From Cristatella mucedo (lineage: Eukaryota > Bryozoa > Phylactolaemata > Cristatellidae): a DNA stretch of 64,000 bases. Both the position numbers and the translations under genes were made by a program. The notes under the pieces were generated by a model. The model made no database searches. It was not told the DNA's origin and was given only the letters and a program-made list of their open reading frames with translations. Below are positions 36,460 to 48,300 of the stretch, piece after piece. Within the stretch, counting starts at the first letter, position 1. Each line of letters opens with the position of its first letter. The stretch is taken from the NCBI GenBank assembly GCA_009760855.2, contig WPIO01000062.1, forward strand, positions 576,501 to 640,500. Reading direction: 5' to 3'.

Positions 36460-37105
36460 AACAACATGCTGCATGAGAATTAATAACCAATGTTAGTGGC
36501 ATGCAAGGTATCATGCCTAGGCAAAATGCAAAAGCGTTCGAGGAGGCGTTCGGGGTCACTGGCTCGCAGGGCGCTGGGGGAGTAATAAAAACCATAGTTC
36601 ACTTTCATGCAGAAAGGCTTACTGAAACAGGTGCATCTTTGACTTCGAATTAAATGACGCCAAGTCAACGCAGGTGGTGACCAAAGCCAAAAGCGAACCC
36701 CAGACTTTTGGCGAGTACAAGCTGAAGGCTTGATCACCGAGAGATTTTAATTTAGTCCGAGAAACGTCGAGACCACCGGATGCCAAGCAGCGGGTGGCAC
36801 GAGGGCACGTGACTGGAGGGGCACGTGACAGTTAGATAGGTTAGTTGGTTGATGGAAACGAGTGAAGCGACCTGTTGGTCAGAGGGAGGGTTTCGATGTC
36901 GATTGGATATTTGATACGCGATAGGTAGCCAGTGAAGCCCAGATAGAAATGGTGTGGCGTGGCAGATGTCGCGGTCACGCCTTAATGACTGAACAGACGA
37001 AAATAAAATAGGGCAAATTGTCCCAAAGCATTGTTGTGACCTCGAAGCGAGTTTCGAAAAAAGCCCAGGCTTCGGGTTTCGAAAAGCAGTACTGGCGGCC
37101 AAGCA
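36460..37105 (-). mobile_element. Second LINE type (LINE-B), C-terminal part, minus strand
   Basis: LSGLHWLPIAYQI, then RTKLKSLGDQAFSLYSPKVW on the minus strand. It resembles but does not match LINE-A, and its 3' UTR (cccagcgccctgcgagccag) is different. It lies directly upstream of the LINE-A copy in the same orientation. Confidence 0.65.
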
Positions 37106-37368
37106 TCACATCGCAGCATTTGGACGTAACAGACATAAAGAGTATGTATACCCTAAAGTCAGAGGTAAGTCACCTGAAGCAAAAGTAAAAAAAATATTTA
37201 ATGTAAAGGTCACAGCTAACTAGCAGTCTGCTGAGGTTAATGCTGAGACTGTTGCAAGGATGGATATTTAGTGCGCTAATGACGGCAACAGGCTTAAACT
37301 TACTGCTAAAAATGGAGAAGATTGTGCCCTGTTCCGGGATCATGAACTGTAAGCTTAACTGGAGCTAT

Positions 37369-37416
37369 GGGGGGCGGGGCGGGGGGGGGGGGGCGGGGGG
37401 GGGGCGGGGCGGGGGT
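37369..37416 (+). repeat. Poly-G / GGGGC tract
   Basis: About 48 bases almost entirely G with single C breaks; several G-runs of four or more. A G-quadruplex is expected on the + strand. Confidence 0.92.
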
Positions 37417-37615
37417 CGCGCGGTCGTAACATTGTCAATGGCGGCGATAAGGTGGCGACCAATGTAGCACACGTGCAGGTCATGCTTTAAGCTCCGCGAA
37501 TTGAAATCGGAAGCCTGATCTACGGCTTGAGCACCAAACGATAAGGACTTGACGCGAGAGCGTAGAATCGGCTGCTGATAACGTACAGCCATACAGCTAG
37601 CTGCACGTTGCAGGC

Positions 37616-38345
37616 ATGTTGGCGGCAGGTAAACAACGTCCTCACTGGCATGAAGGCTACCTGACAGCATCTTGGGGGAGGCGCACCGAAGCAAAGCCCT
37701 TGGCGACCAGCCGGATACGTAGGCCAGCTGCTTTAAGGCATCGCTGGGGGGAGGGGCGTAGCCAGTGTCCTTTTCCCACGACCAGGGATAAGGCAAGTGC
37801 CTCCTCCTTCCGTCGCACGGCTCTCAACAGTCTCCGTCGCATTGACGGCTGCTTTCACGTCGCCGGTTTTAATCGTTGCGATAGCAGTCGCGGCAGCTCT
37901 GACCGGCGTCGCAGCGCTCGCCTTCGTCTCGCCGAAACGGCGCCGCAGGCGCCGTTACGGCGCGCCTCTACCGCTGCTGCTGCCTTCTAGCGGACCTCCG
38001 TCGTCGTCTGGCGGGCAGCCGTTTCCCGGACCGGCACCTTCTCGTCCTCCACCTCGCGGAGCGCCGTTTCGCCTCCTGCCTCCGCGTCGCGAACGGACCT
38101 CCTCCGCCGCCGCCGCAGCGGCGCCAACAGCCGCCGCCTTGCAGGCCGCTACCACGCAGGCAGCACCGCAGGCCGGTCCTCTTGCTCCGCCGCGACTGGC
38201 ACCTGTGGGCCAAACACGTGACAAACAGCAAAGAATCGGTCTACTTAGAAGATTCCCACCATCAAAGCTAGTACAGGTGCTGGCAGGAGCAAGAGTCTCC
38301 ACCGCATGTTTAGCTCAAATCCTGCAGCAAATGCAAAGCGCCTAG
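37616..38345 (+). other. GC-rich island with a 182-codon Pro/Ala/Arg-rich frame, function unknown
   Basis: CpG-rich island. The frame 37797-38345 has a hydrophobic stretch near residues 10-45 (VLIVAIAVAAALTGVAALAF), then RRRRRR and Pro/Ala-rich sequence. The last residues and the stop come from a LINE-A tail, so this is not a conserved C-terminus. Overlapping frames on both strands are also open, as expected from high GC. More likely a CpG island than a gene. Confidence 0.3.
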
Positions 38346-38418
38346 AAAGAGATTGAGTTCTCTGAGAGCGTTTTATCAAGTGTGTTAAAAATAATAATAA
38401 TATTATTATTATTATTAT
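38316..38418 (+). mobile_element. LINE-A 3' tail
   Basis: gcagcaaatgcaaagcgcct, hairpin, and a mixed aataat/attatt repeat. Confidence 0.8.
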
Positions 38419-38419
38419 A

Positions 38420-39870
38420 ATTATGCAGAGAAGCAGAAGAAGTAGGGAAAGAATCCTCGTGACAAGTGCGTCAATGTCCTGTAGCCGGAGGTCAGCTAGC
38501 TTTCGCGGAGCTACCTGCATCTTGAGAGTGGAATGCGGCTTACCCGGAAGGATGCGCTCTAGCGCAGCCTTTCATCGGGACTCCTCTGGAAAGGATTTTT
38601 CTCCTGAAAAATCCTTTTAGCGGTTATAGCGTAGTATGCTTACGCCTGCTCGCCGGATGACGCTGTTGGAGCTCTCGCACCAGATCCCGCCGTATTCCAC
38701 GCAACACATTGTTCGAATCGCATTATCATCGCCATTTCTATGTATGAGTAGGTTTTTGGACAGTCGCGCACCGGAAGATCGAATCGACAACACGGCAGGC
38801 AGTTTATTCCAAAAGCGCAGGGAGCCACGCAGAAGCTAGTGACCATTATGGCCGACCCTAGCTTGGGAGAAAATGTATGTGTGTTGTTGGGTCCGCTGTT
38901 CTCCTTCGGCGTCTTTCGCCGGAGTAGTATGCTAACGCCGTACTGTGGACCCAAAAGGGGGCAAGATCCACACGATTTTTGTGTAGGGGCAAGACCCCGA
39001 AGTATATAAAATAACAATTTACAGCGGGAGAAACCATCATACTTATTCGACAAGAACTCGGTGAATGCTCATTGAGTGAAAGTGTGATATTATTACGTCG
39101 CCGGTGATGTTTGGGGCGCGTAGGGGTGACTCGTTCGAGAGGGGGGAGGCCAATGCCCCACTATCCCACTCGCCCCCTTCACTGGCTGTAAGCGTCTGGG
39201 AAGACGCTGGACATTGGGCGACGTCTGTCATACCCTACAGTGACCTCAAATAAAGGCAAACAAGACTGGACCGGTGAGGCAATGTCAGTAAGGAGCACAA
39301 TCAGTCAAAGTCACAATCGCTGGTTTGACAGTACACGGAGGTCTGTTCTTTCGTGCATTTCGCATAAAAAAATGTCTCAGTGATCTATAAAGATAGCTCT
39401 GCGAGTAAAGACGCTAGCTTGTCTCCAGCCAAGTGAAATGTTGACGACGTGAACGCACGACGAGCCGAGGGATCTGGAGACGCTTTGATCACGATCTGGA
39501 GACGCTTTGATCACGATCTGGAGACGCTTTGAAGCCTAAATTGTTTGCGGGAAGATGAAGACAAGACAGTTACAGTGACAGCTTCAAAGAAAGCGTCTGA
39601 AAAATCTACTTAGTAATTACCGCTAGAGCCTAACGAAGTGGCGAAGCTGAGCGTTGACACCTATCATAACCGGTTGTGTTTTTTAATATTCCAGCCAATG
39701 ACAGCCTTAATTTAAGGAAGGCGTAGTGAAACGGCTGCGTGCTATATCAGCCAAATTATGTCTGATATTGAACGTTCTCCGTTCCTTAATTATCGCGACT
39801 ACGAACCGATTATGCGATAATCTACTGCTACTGCTGCACAAAATACGAAGTCGTGCAATAGTTTATTAGT
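38420..39870. other. Intergenic, no gene seen
   Basis: Holds the 22-bp repeat at 39471-39533; no conserved frame recognised. Confidence 0.4.
39471..39533. repeat. 22-bp tandem repeat, about three copies
   Basis: Unit gatctggagacgctttgatc plus ac, repeated head to tail. Confidence 0.95.
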
Positions 39871-39875
39871 TGATA

Positions 39876-39975
39876 AGATTAATAGTAATACATTTGTTAT
39901 AGCGTCCTCAGAGGACTCAATCTCTTTCTAGGCACTTTACATTTGCTGCAAAGAAAGCATAATCGACCACCACCC
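39876..39975 (-). mobile_element. LINE-A 3' tail, minus strand
   Basis: Reverse tail with aatctctttctaggcacttt and tacatttgctgcaaag. Confidence 0.78.
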
Positions 39976-40121
39976 GGGACGGGTCGCTCGAGATAGAACG
40001 CCAGGCCGCCAATTATCGCAACGATCTGCGCCGACACCGAAGAGCCGGCTGGTAAATTAAAAGCCAAAACGGCAACGCAGATGCTGGGGCAGTCAGCCCG
40101 CCGGGTCCGCATGAAAGAACC

Positions 40122-40191
40122 CTGCGGTCGATAGTGGAAGACGGACGGACATCCGTGATAAGAACGCGGGTTCGACTCCGAAGGTCCGCAG
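40122..40191 (+). tRNA. tRNA-like sequence, possible pseudogene or SINE head
   Basis: 70 bases whose ends pair (ctgcgg with ccgcag), with a B-box-like gggttcgactcc at the right place and a small ggacgg/ccgt arm. The T stem is short and the anticodon arm is abnormal, so a working tRNA is unlikely. Confidence 0.25.
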
Positions 40192-40619
40192 CGCACACTT
40201 CACCAAGCGCGGCTAGCGTTTTTCCTACCGTTGCAGGGTTTCCGAAAATTGACCGTCCTTACGAGCGTCGGTTGTAGTCCAAGATTTGGTGCCTAAGCAT
40301 TAGAGCTGAGCTGCGCTGTGCTGTGGCCACTGAGCGCTGAGAGAGAGTTGCCGGACGTCACGGCGCCGCTGTTGAGATCCCTTAACCCAACCTTTCTCCG
40401 CTGTCAGAAAAGACCTCTACGCTACGCATACGGGCTTGCTATGTTAAAGACATGAGCGCTCTTTGTAGCTGCGCCGCGTTTCGCTAAGTAGGCGCGCCTG
40501 TGTGCACCGGTGCTGCACCGACGGCGGTCGCTAGCCGCCGCGACTCCAAGGCTCGAGGCTTCGTCGTGGTTTCGTCGAACGAACCGCGACCTCATCGCGG
40601 CTTCGAGGCTTCGCCGATA

Positions 40620-41022
40620 TACCTCGTACAAACCTTAAATCCTTTGGAGACCGTGCATTTAGCTCGTATACTCCCACAGCCTGGAACTCCCTCCCGACCT
40701 GCATCAGAACATCCCCTGACCTGACCACATTTAAAAGAAACTTAAAACATACCTATTTAGGACAGCATTTAGTGGGTCCTTGTGATTCGTCCTCGATGTG
40801 CTTATGCGTGCTGACACTGTTCATGCTGCCACTAACCACATTTGCATGCTGACCCAGTGCATGTAACCCCTAACCATGTTATTCATTTTGTTTGTTTTTC
40901 AAGCATGATTTTACTTACTATTCTATTGCGTATCACTTTGCAGCAAATGTAAAGCGCCTAGAAAGAGATTAAGTTCTCTGAGGGCGCTTTATCAAGTGCA
41001 ATATTATTATTATTATTATTAT
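40620..41022 (+). mobile_element. LINE-A 3' fragment, ORF2 end to ATT tail
   Basis: NLKSFGDRAFSSYTPTAWNS-like end, 3' UTR, full hairpin, and (ATT)n at 41004-41022. Confidence 0.9.
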
Positions 41023-41279
41023 TCGTCGCCGCACGCGTCGGCTGACGCTAGCGTGGTTACGGGCGGTGGGTTTGCGACCCGGCTCTGTCCGGACGCGGAA
41101 GCCGCCGCCACATCCCGTTTGCAACAACTCGTCAGCCGCTCTTAAATGCGCTAGCTTGTACGGTCGCGAGTCTGCAAGGATTAGCGCCATAACGAACACC
41201 GTACCCTTGCCTCCTTTGTGGCCGAGGACTCACATGCATGCGCCAGACGCGGCGGCACGTTCGTAGCAGTTCTTTTGAA

Positions 41280-41346
41280 GCCCATGTGACGTACCTAGAA
41301 TGAGATTTAGTTCACCCAGAGTATTATATAAGTGCATTATTATTAG
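41280..41346 (+). mobile_element. LINE-A 3' tail, diverged
   Basis: cctagaatgagatttagttc, then ataagtgcattattatt. Confidence 0.6.
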
Positions 41347-41426
41347 CAGCAGTGTCATTACAGCAATTGGCATTACTATGTCGAGATCTACTTGGTCCGA
41401 TGGTTGACCGGTCACCGCTGGTGAGC

Positions 41427-41439
41427 GGGGGGGGGGGGG
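41427..41439 (+). repeat. Poly-G run (13 G)
   Basis: Uninterrupted G run upstream of ubinuclein. Confidence 0.9.
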
Positions 41440-41449
41440 CGAAGCAACC

Positions 41450-42150
41450 GCCATTAATCATCGCCACTACTTCGCGAACGCTACGGTACCACTTCGTTAG
41501 TGCGGTCGCGTCAAGGCAGTTTTCGCGCCTTAATTATTTCGAAATCACGCAAATAACTAGCGCCGTTAGCAGCTGTTGCCTCCGCGCGAACGGAATTAAC
41601 GGGTAGCGGTCAGCGTCCTACTCCTACACCTCCAACAGCGGCACGTACAAGTCACCAATCAGCGCTGACGTGGGCGGGAGTAATGATATAGCCTACAATT
41701 CAAGGTCGGCCTGTGTGTACGAGACTCGGTGCGCTAACGTACAGGTATGTGTGCTTCCATTCCGTCCTTAAATTAAGCCAGAATAAGCTTTTAACCGTGT
41801 CTATGCTAAATTCATTCGCAGAAGATATAATTTAGGGCGGCGTAGCTATTGTGTCGTTCGGCGACTAAAAATCGGCACTTTTGCTGTAGGGGGCGGCGGC
41901 AGCACGCTGACAAATCATCCGCCACGGAGCCTAGCGCACAGCGCGCGCTCTTGTTCGATGGGCGTGGTTAGTGGTGGACGATACATTTAATAGGGAACAT
42001 ACTTTATCTCAATATCACGATTATGCCTGATTCTGTTACTAACGAATATAATTCATTAAAACTTATAGATTGAGATTATTACCTGCCATTGGAAGGGTAT
42101 ATCTAGGATAACGGCTGTGCTTCCCACTGTACCCTTTTGACCCGATGTAT
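41450..42150 (+). promoter_or_regulatory. Presumed ubinuclein promoter and 5' leader
   Basis: GC-rich stretches with no TATA box at a plausible distance; no gene or repeat recognised. Start site unknown. Confidence 0.35.
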
Positions 42151-42154
42151 CAAT

Positions 42155-42208
42155 ATGGCGGCGCCGACTGGTGCTGTACAATCTGAATTTGTTATGGCAT
42201 TGTGCTAG
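42155..42208 (+). promoter_or_regulatory. Upstream ORF with YY1-like aatATGGCGGC motif in ubinuclein leader
   Basis: A 17-codon frame starts in the sequence caatatggcggcgcc and stops seven bases before the ubinuclein start codon. The same bases match the AANATGGCGGC element, which often lies just downstream of TATA-less starts and is bound by YY1. It could act as a short upstream ORF, a promoter element, or both. Confidence 0.45.
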
Positions 42209-42215
42209 GTGTAAC

Positions 42216-42389
42216 ATGGGTGAGCCCCGACGAATTGATGTCAAACATGTTGGACCCGCCATAAGCAAAAAGAAAGAGAGAAAAAATGAGCCTAGCTACC
42301 GATTTGAAATTGAGCTGCGGGAATCAACTACCGCCTATTTTCCCGAGATATCTTTCGTGGATATGGTAGAAGACCGAAAGAAAAGTGAG
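42216..42389 (+). CDS. UBN1: Ubinuclein exon 1 (start codon, N-terminal region)
   Basis: ATG followed by 58 whole codons and donor gtaag. Contains [20 protein letters not shown], like the VRITLTLF...FFYPEL strand of UBN1 that contacts HIRA. This is the first ATG in this frame after the short upstream frame at 42155-42208. Confidence 0.85.
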
Positions 42390-45300
42390 GTAAGATTTTT
42401 GCCTGCTTCCTTATAGTAGCGAAAAATACGCTTAGAATGAAAGCTGATATATTGCGTCCTCCATGTTGCACATTTTCCGCTTTCTGTTTATTCGAGTGTC
42501 TATGACAACGATTTGGTAAATCTGCTACAAGTTGTGCTTGCTAGTTCATTGCGTCAATGGCGATGACTTTCGGTTGTGGTGCGTCACGTTACGACTCCAA
42601 AATACCGCTGCTTTATTTTAAAATTGATGAGTCACTCTAATTCATCGTTACATGTAACGAAAGTGCATTGAAAATAGATGTGTTTGTGTGTAATGCCAAG
42701 CAGCAGTTGGAAATTGTGCTGGAAATGGCCACCTCTATTTAGCGCACCTACCGCTTTGTGGCGGCCGCATACACACACAGCTGTCCACGTTTGTATTATT
42801 TCATCACTCAAAATCGTATAATCAGCAGCCAAAGCCAGTGCAAGCTGCCAACTTCGTTCTTGTTTTATTTTTATTTTTTTTCTGGTTGTTGGGGTAGGAT
42901 GCGGTCTGCTTACGAGGAAAAATTGCGCACGTGCATGTGTTTTTTGCTACTGCGTGGTTGCTTTCGCTTTGCCTAATTGTTTCGTCACAGCAGCCGCACA
43001 GCTATGCTGCAGAGATCTTGTCTGAAATATTTAGTCGTACCTGTGTCCATCTTGACCAGGCCAGTTATGAGTGCTATCTTGGCATTAGGAGTTCATCGTA
43101 AAGACACGTCGTCCCAGCCCGTGTCTGTCGGGGGCAGAGGTAATTGGAGTATTATTTAAGGACATTCTCTAACACGCAGCTCTCTTGAACTCAGAATGAG
43201 CAAGACAACTATGTGGCATTTTAAAAGAGAGGGCTACTGGAGCAAATATGTGCCATGCGTTATTCGTGTGGGTTATGGTTTTACGTGCATGCTGCTGCAT
43301 GTTTAATCAACTTAAGAAACATTGATTGTGGCTCATTAAGATGAGCTGTATAGTGATGTGGAAGATATTAGATGAAGCAGTATTTTATGGAGCAAGCACT
43401 ACTGGCATAAATGCGTTATTGTTAACCAGCACTGGTTGTCTTGCAGCCGTGAGGCACTTTGGTTCCTTGCTACAAAATTGCTGTTTCCAACCGGCTAAAT
43501 CTTAAATGATTTGCCCGATATACTGACTCTTAATGATGTGCAGAAGAAGCAGCACTAACTATAAATAGCTGTGTTAGTGCCTGCACTTTATCATCAGTCC
43601 GGCTGCTGTCGGTTCTCCATGGTGAGCCATGCTGTGGTGATACCCTTACATATTTCCTCCCTGACCCTTCATATTCCCTCCTTCACCCGTATGTATTACC
43701 TTACTCGACACCTGTGGTAGCTTTTGTTCCAGTTGCTTCAGCGTATCATTTGGTTACAACTCCTGCTTCTGCATGCCTTGTCATCTGCACCGGCATACTA
43801 CGGGAGAGCTTATGTTTGCTTCTCAGGTGCATGGGTGGACAAGGAGAAGTGTGCTTTTTATATTTATATTTTATATATTTATATTTTGTTATGCTGAGCT
43901 GGTCTGGCTGTCTGGTCAGCAAGTCCATGCCCTGTCACCAGTTTATCAGCTTGTCTCCGCACTTTGTTACTAGTACTGCTGCCTTTTGCTCTTTCGCTGG
44001 TTCTTAAGGGGTTACCCACTCTAAAAACAATACCTCGATACTTAAGCAGGCTCTCATATTTGCATCTGCGTCCATGTACATTCACATTCAACGAACATCA
44101 ATTGGAGCATATGCATGATATATCCAAGCTCTCTTCAACCATGCTGCCTTGGCATGTTGTGTTGACGAAGCAACTTGTCACTACTTGTGATTGCTGAACT
44201 GTGGTATTCTGTAAGCAATATTCTACCTGACAATGTGACATTTTTTGGATTGCTATTCACGGTTGCTGCTTGTAATGTCAATATGCAGATAGTGGTGCCC
44301 TTTGGGCTAGAATAGTTATGTGTATAATTCGTGTATGTGTTCATGAGTATGTATGTGTATGCACATGCCTTAATATACTTTGTCCGCACTGCGTGTCATC
44401 AACCTATATTTATGCATGATTAATGGAGACGATTTAGCATCAGCCTAAATATATCATAGTAAATGTGAAAATGCTTAAGGGCCTATGCTTTGCTGAACTT
44501 TGCACTGCCTTCCTGTTTAAAATGGCCTTGTGATGTCAGCTCCTTGGTTCGTGCACCAGGTGCTGCTATTGCTGTGGCCTCGTTTACATTCAATTCATTG
44601 CCTATTTTGTTCACTTAAGCACTTATGCATCTTCGTATCACTTCATTACTACAACCTTTCTGTCGAGGCAGTGTGCAGATGGATAGATTGTCAGATATTA
44701 ATTTCAGTGGAGTAGGAAGGCCTTGTTCTCTGTTCCTAGAGTTAGGTTGTCTTGTGGTATTGCCTTCATAAATAAACTGTCGTAACCCATTTTATGGTAG
44801 CTTGTGACTTGGTTCTGCTTTCATTTAAGTTGCAGCTTACGTTCCCTCTTTGGCTGGCAGTCATGTTACTTTTCCTTCTACACTGACATGTGATATTGAT
44901 CGGCCATCGGAGTGAATTATATTACGTGACACACATATCGATTATGTTTGAATTACTGTCACATTCTAGTAGGATTTTAGTGATCATGCATTTATAGTAA
45001 GTTATTGCATTTATTTTAATTTTATGCATGCATGCAAATTGGAATGCCAGTTGGTAACTGCTTACTTCTTATATCATTTGCATCATGAACAGATGTTGCA
45101 GATGCGGTAGTTATGTCTTGGTGCCTAGTTTGGCACTTCGCGGCTCTAGCTTCGGTAACTAAAAATAGTGGGGGATAGACTGAAAGCTCTAGTCTGTTAA
45201 GTTACCTCCATCATGGCTTAACCATCTTTCTGGAAAAAGCATCCCGAATAATAATAATACAGTTGATATAGGCTCTCAGAGAACTCAATCTCTTTCTAGG

Positions 45301-48300
45301 CACTTGACATTTGCTGAAAAGGAAACATGATCGAATGTTTAGTGGTAGCATGCTCAATGACAACAAGCATAGCATGGCAGCATCCACACTGTCAATACGT
45401 ATAAGCATACAAAGGACGAGTCACATGGATCCACTAAAGGTTGTGATAAATAGTTGCATTTGTAGCTTCTTTTTAAATGTCATCAAGTCAGAGGAAGTCG
45501 TGATGCCAGTCGGAAGTGAGTTCCAGGCTTTCGGAGCATATGAATTAAAGGCACGGTCTTCAAAGGATTTGAGGTTCGTACGAGGTATAGGTAAATTATT
45601 CCATTCTGAAAAGCAGGTGGTGCCATGCTTATCCTGGTGGGAGAGTAGATCTGATAGGTAGGCTGGCGCTAAAGTAGGAAGGGAACTAAAAGAGAATGAC
45701 AAAACCTTGAAGTCGATGTGTTGCTTGACTGGGAGCCAGTGCAGATCATCGAGAAGTGATGGTGTGTTGCAACTGCAACGTCACGGCAGACAAACCTGGC
45801 TGCAGTGAGTGTTTCGCATCAACTATAGGCACTTGATTGCAGAGGCCGATCAACCAGCAAGTCGTGAGTCACAGAAGTCGAGACGGGATGTTACATATGC
45901 ATGGACCAATTTGGATGTAGTATCCCTGCCTAAGCAAATCCCAATGTCGGCAATGTTATGTAGCTGAAATTAGGCAGACTTGACTGTGGAGCTGATGTGG
46001 TCGTCTAATGAAAGATCACTTTGAAACAGGACATTTAGATTTCTTGCAGACTCAGCAAGAGATATGCGGACAGAGCCCATTTTGAGCATTAGGTTTTCCA
46101 GTTTTCGAATCGCGCTTGGTTTGCTCGTAACTAGTAGGTTGGTTTTAACACCATTCAGTTTATGAGTTTCCTGCCATCCATGTGTGGATGTCATCAATAC
46201 ATGCAGCAATGGAGTTGAGAGAATTTGACATACTTGGCTTGGAAGGATCAAAGCAAAGGTACAACTGAGAGTCATCTGCATAGAAGTGAAAGCCTTGGTT
46301 GTGCCTGGTAATCACATCGGCAAGAGGGAGAGTATAAACCGTGAAAGGAACCGGATCAAACATAAAGCCCTGGGGTACCCCATACTTCAGTGGCTCCTTG
46401 GATGATCTTTGTCCATTCACACCAATTTTCTGGAGTCTTCCACATCGGTGATGCCCTAGTGAGATGAGAGGCACTCAAGGACTTGGTGAGTGACGGTATC
46501 AAAAGCTGCCGAAAGATCGAGCAAAACAAGTAGAGATACTCTACTCAAGTCTGCATTCCCAAGTCAAGTGTGTTGTCATTAGTTGATTTCAGCAACTAGC
46601 ATGTACCTGCAAAAATTAATTTAAAATGTAGGTCGTTCATGATAACTTAAATGAACTTTTTCTAAATATTCCTAAAAAATTATTGAAAAATGAAGACGTT
46701 CCATTGACATTTCTACAGCATTGACATGCATAATTAAATTATCCTATTCAAAATACTGCTCATTGCCATTTCATAATTCAGTGCACATTGTATTGTCCTA
46801 TTTCAACTATGGAGTGCCGTGAAGCTACTTATGCAAATTAGTAATATATTTCCTGATATTTTGCTGTGACATTCAGTGTTACTTTCTTAGCATTTGTACA
46901 TATTTATCACAAATAGTATCAAAGTAGGGTTATAGAAACGACTCGTTCGTAAACTTAAATTCAAATTTATACAATTTGAGCTATGTTACTAACTCATAAA
47001 AAGGATTTCGTCAACTCCACTGCCCACTGGCTAACTTGGATTCCTTTTGAGGATGAGTTATTCTCGTTGGGTGCATCATTGTAGAAGTGTAGGAATTTAT
47101 AGTTGGTTTGTTCGGCACCTACCCCCACAGTTGCCTTGCGGAACACTCATAATAATAATACTAATAATGCACTTGGTAAAGTGCCCTCAGAGAACTCAAT
47201 CTCTTTCTAAGCTCTTCACATCAACCTGGACTTGTTTTATGAAAAGCAGAAATCTCATATTAGACCAATATACCTCACTTGTCCAGGTCCCAGGATGCTT
47301 TGGTTTGACTCTCACCCAAGAGCACCGAGTTATCTACTCATATCTTTATATAGGGCGTTTGGACTGCTGTCATTTAAACAATAATCCTGGAAAAAAGGTG
47401 TTGCAGAATTGCCTTATCCTATGGCATTGTCAGGAATTCAATTGCAACCATTTGCTGGCTTTTAAAAGCTGTTGTATCTCTTGTACTAGCAGACCTTTTG
47501 CAATATTTGTTTACATGTGAGCATATCTTTGAAATACCGTCCAAAGAGTAAAACATGCATGTGCATGCCTCACATGACAGCATGCAAGAAATGCCAGCAG
47601 TCCAAATATTGTGGGGGTGTGCATGCCTTGGTCAACTTATATTTCTCATACAAAGTTTGTGTGCAGCCATTTGGCCATTAAATAGGTCCCCATGTTTTTT
47701 ATAAATCTTTTGAGGCCCGCATATCCTGCCTGAAATTCTTTCTTTTGAAAACTGTGTGCTACATAGCCACGGTGGTGACATCTTCCCATATGTCTGCCGA
47801 GCTGGTTTGGCCCAGTGGTAAAAGTGCTCACCTTTAACGACCCAGGTCAATGTGAATGTATTTGACTCTTCAAGTGGTGGGCTTGAGCCGCCTGGCATAT
47901 GTGAAGCGCCTGAATAGAGATTAAGTTCTCAGGGCCCTATATCAATGAAGTATATTTTTTCTGGTGTTAACATGGCTGGCCATCGTCATTGCTGAAAAAA
48001 CTACAAATGCTGTTGAGCACAGCAGGTAGTCCTCGCGAAAATGCTTCAGTATGCAGGAACCGTCAAAAGATTTAGCGATTGCTAAAAATGGGCAAATTCT
48101 GGTTGTTAAGACTTCTCCCGACGAGACTGGCTGATACGCTGCACGTCATCTGCATCCCAGGATTCACCTTGTTAAAATGGCACATATATCGAATGCTTTT
48201 GTATGTTCAGTGACATTTCACTGGAAGCTAGCTCAGATTGCTTTCCTTTGCCACCCAATTTGGTGATGGTAGAGTAGGTAGCAAGTGCTGATAAATGGGC

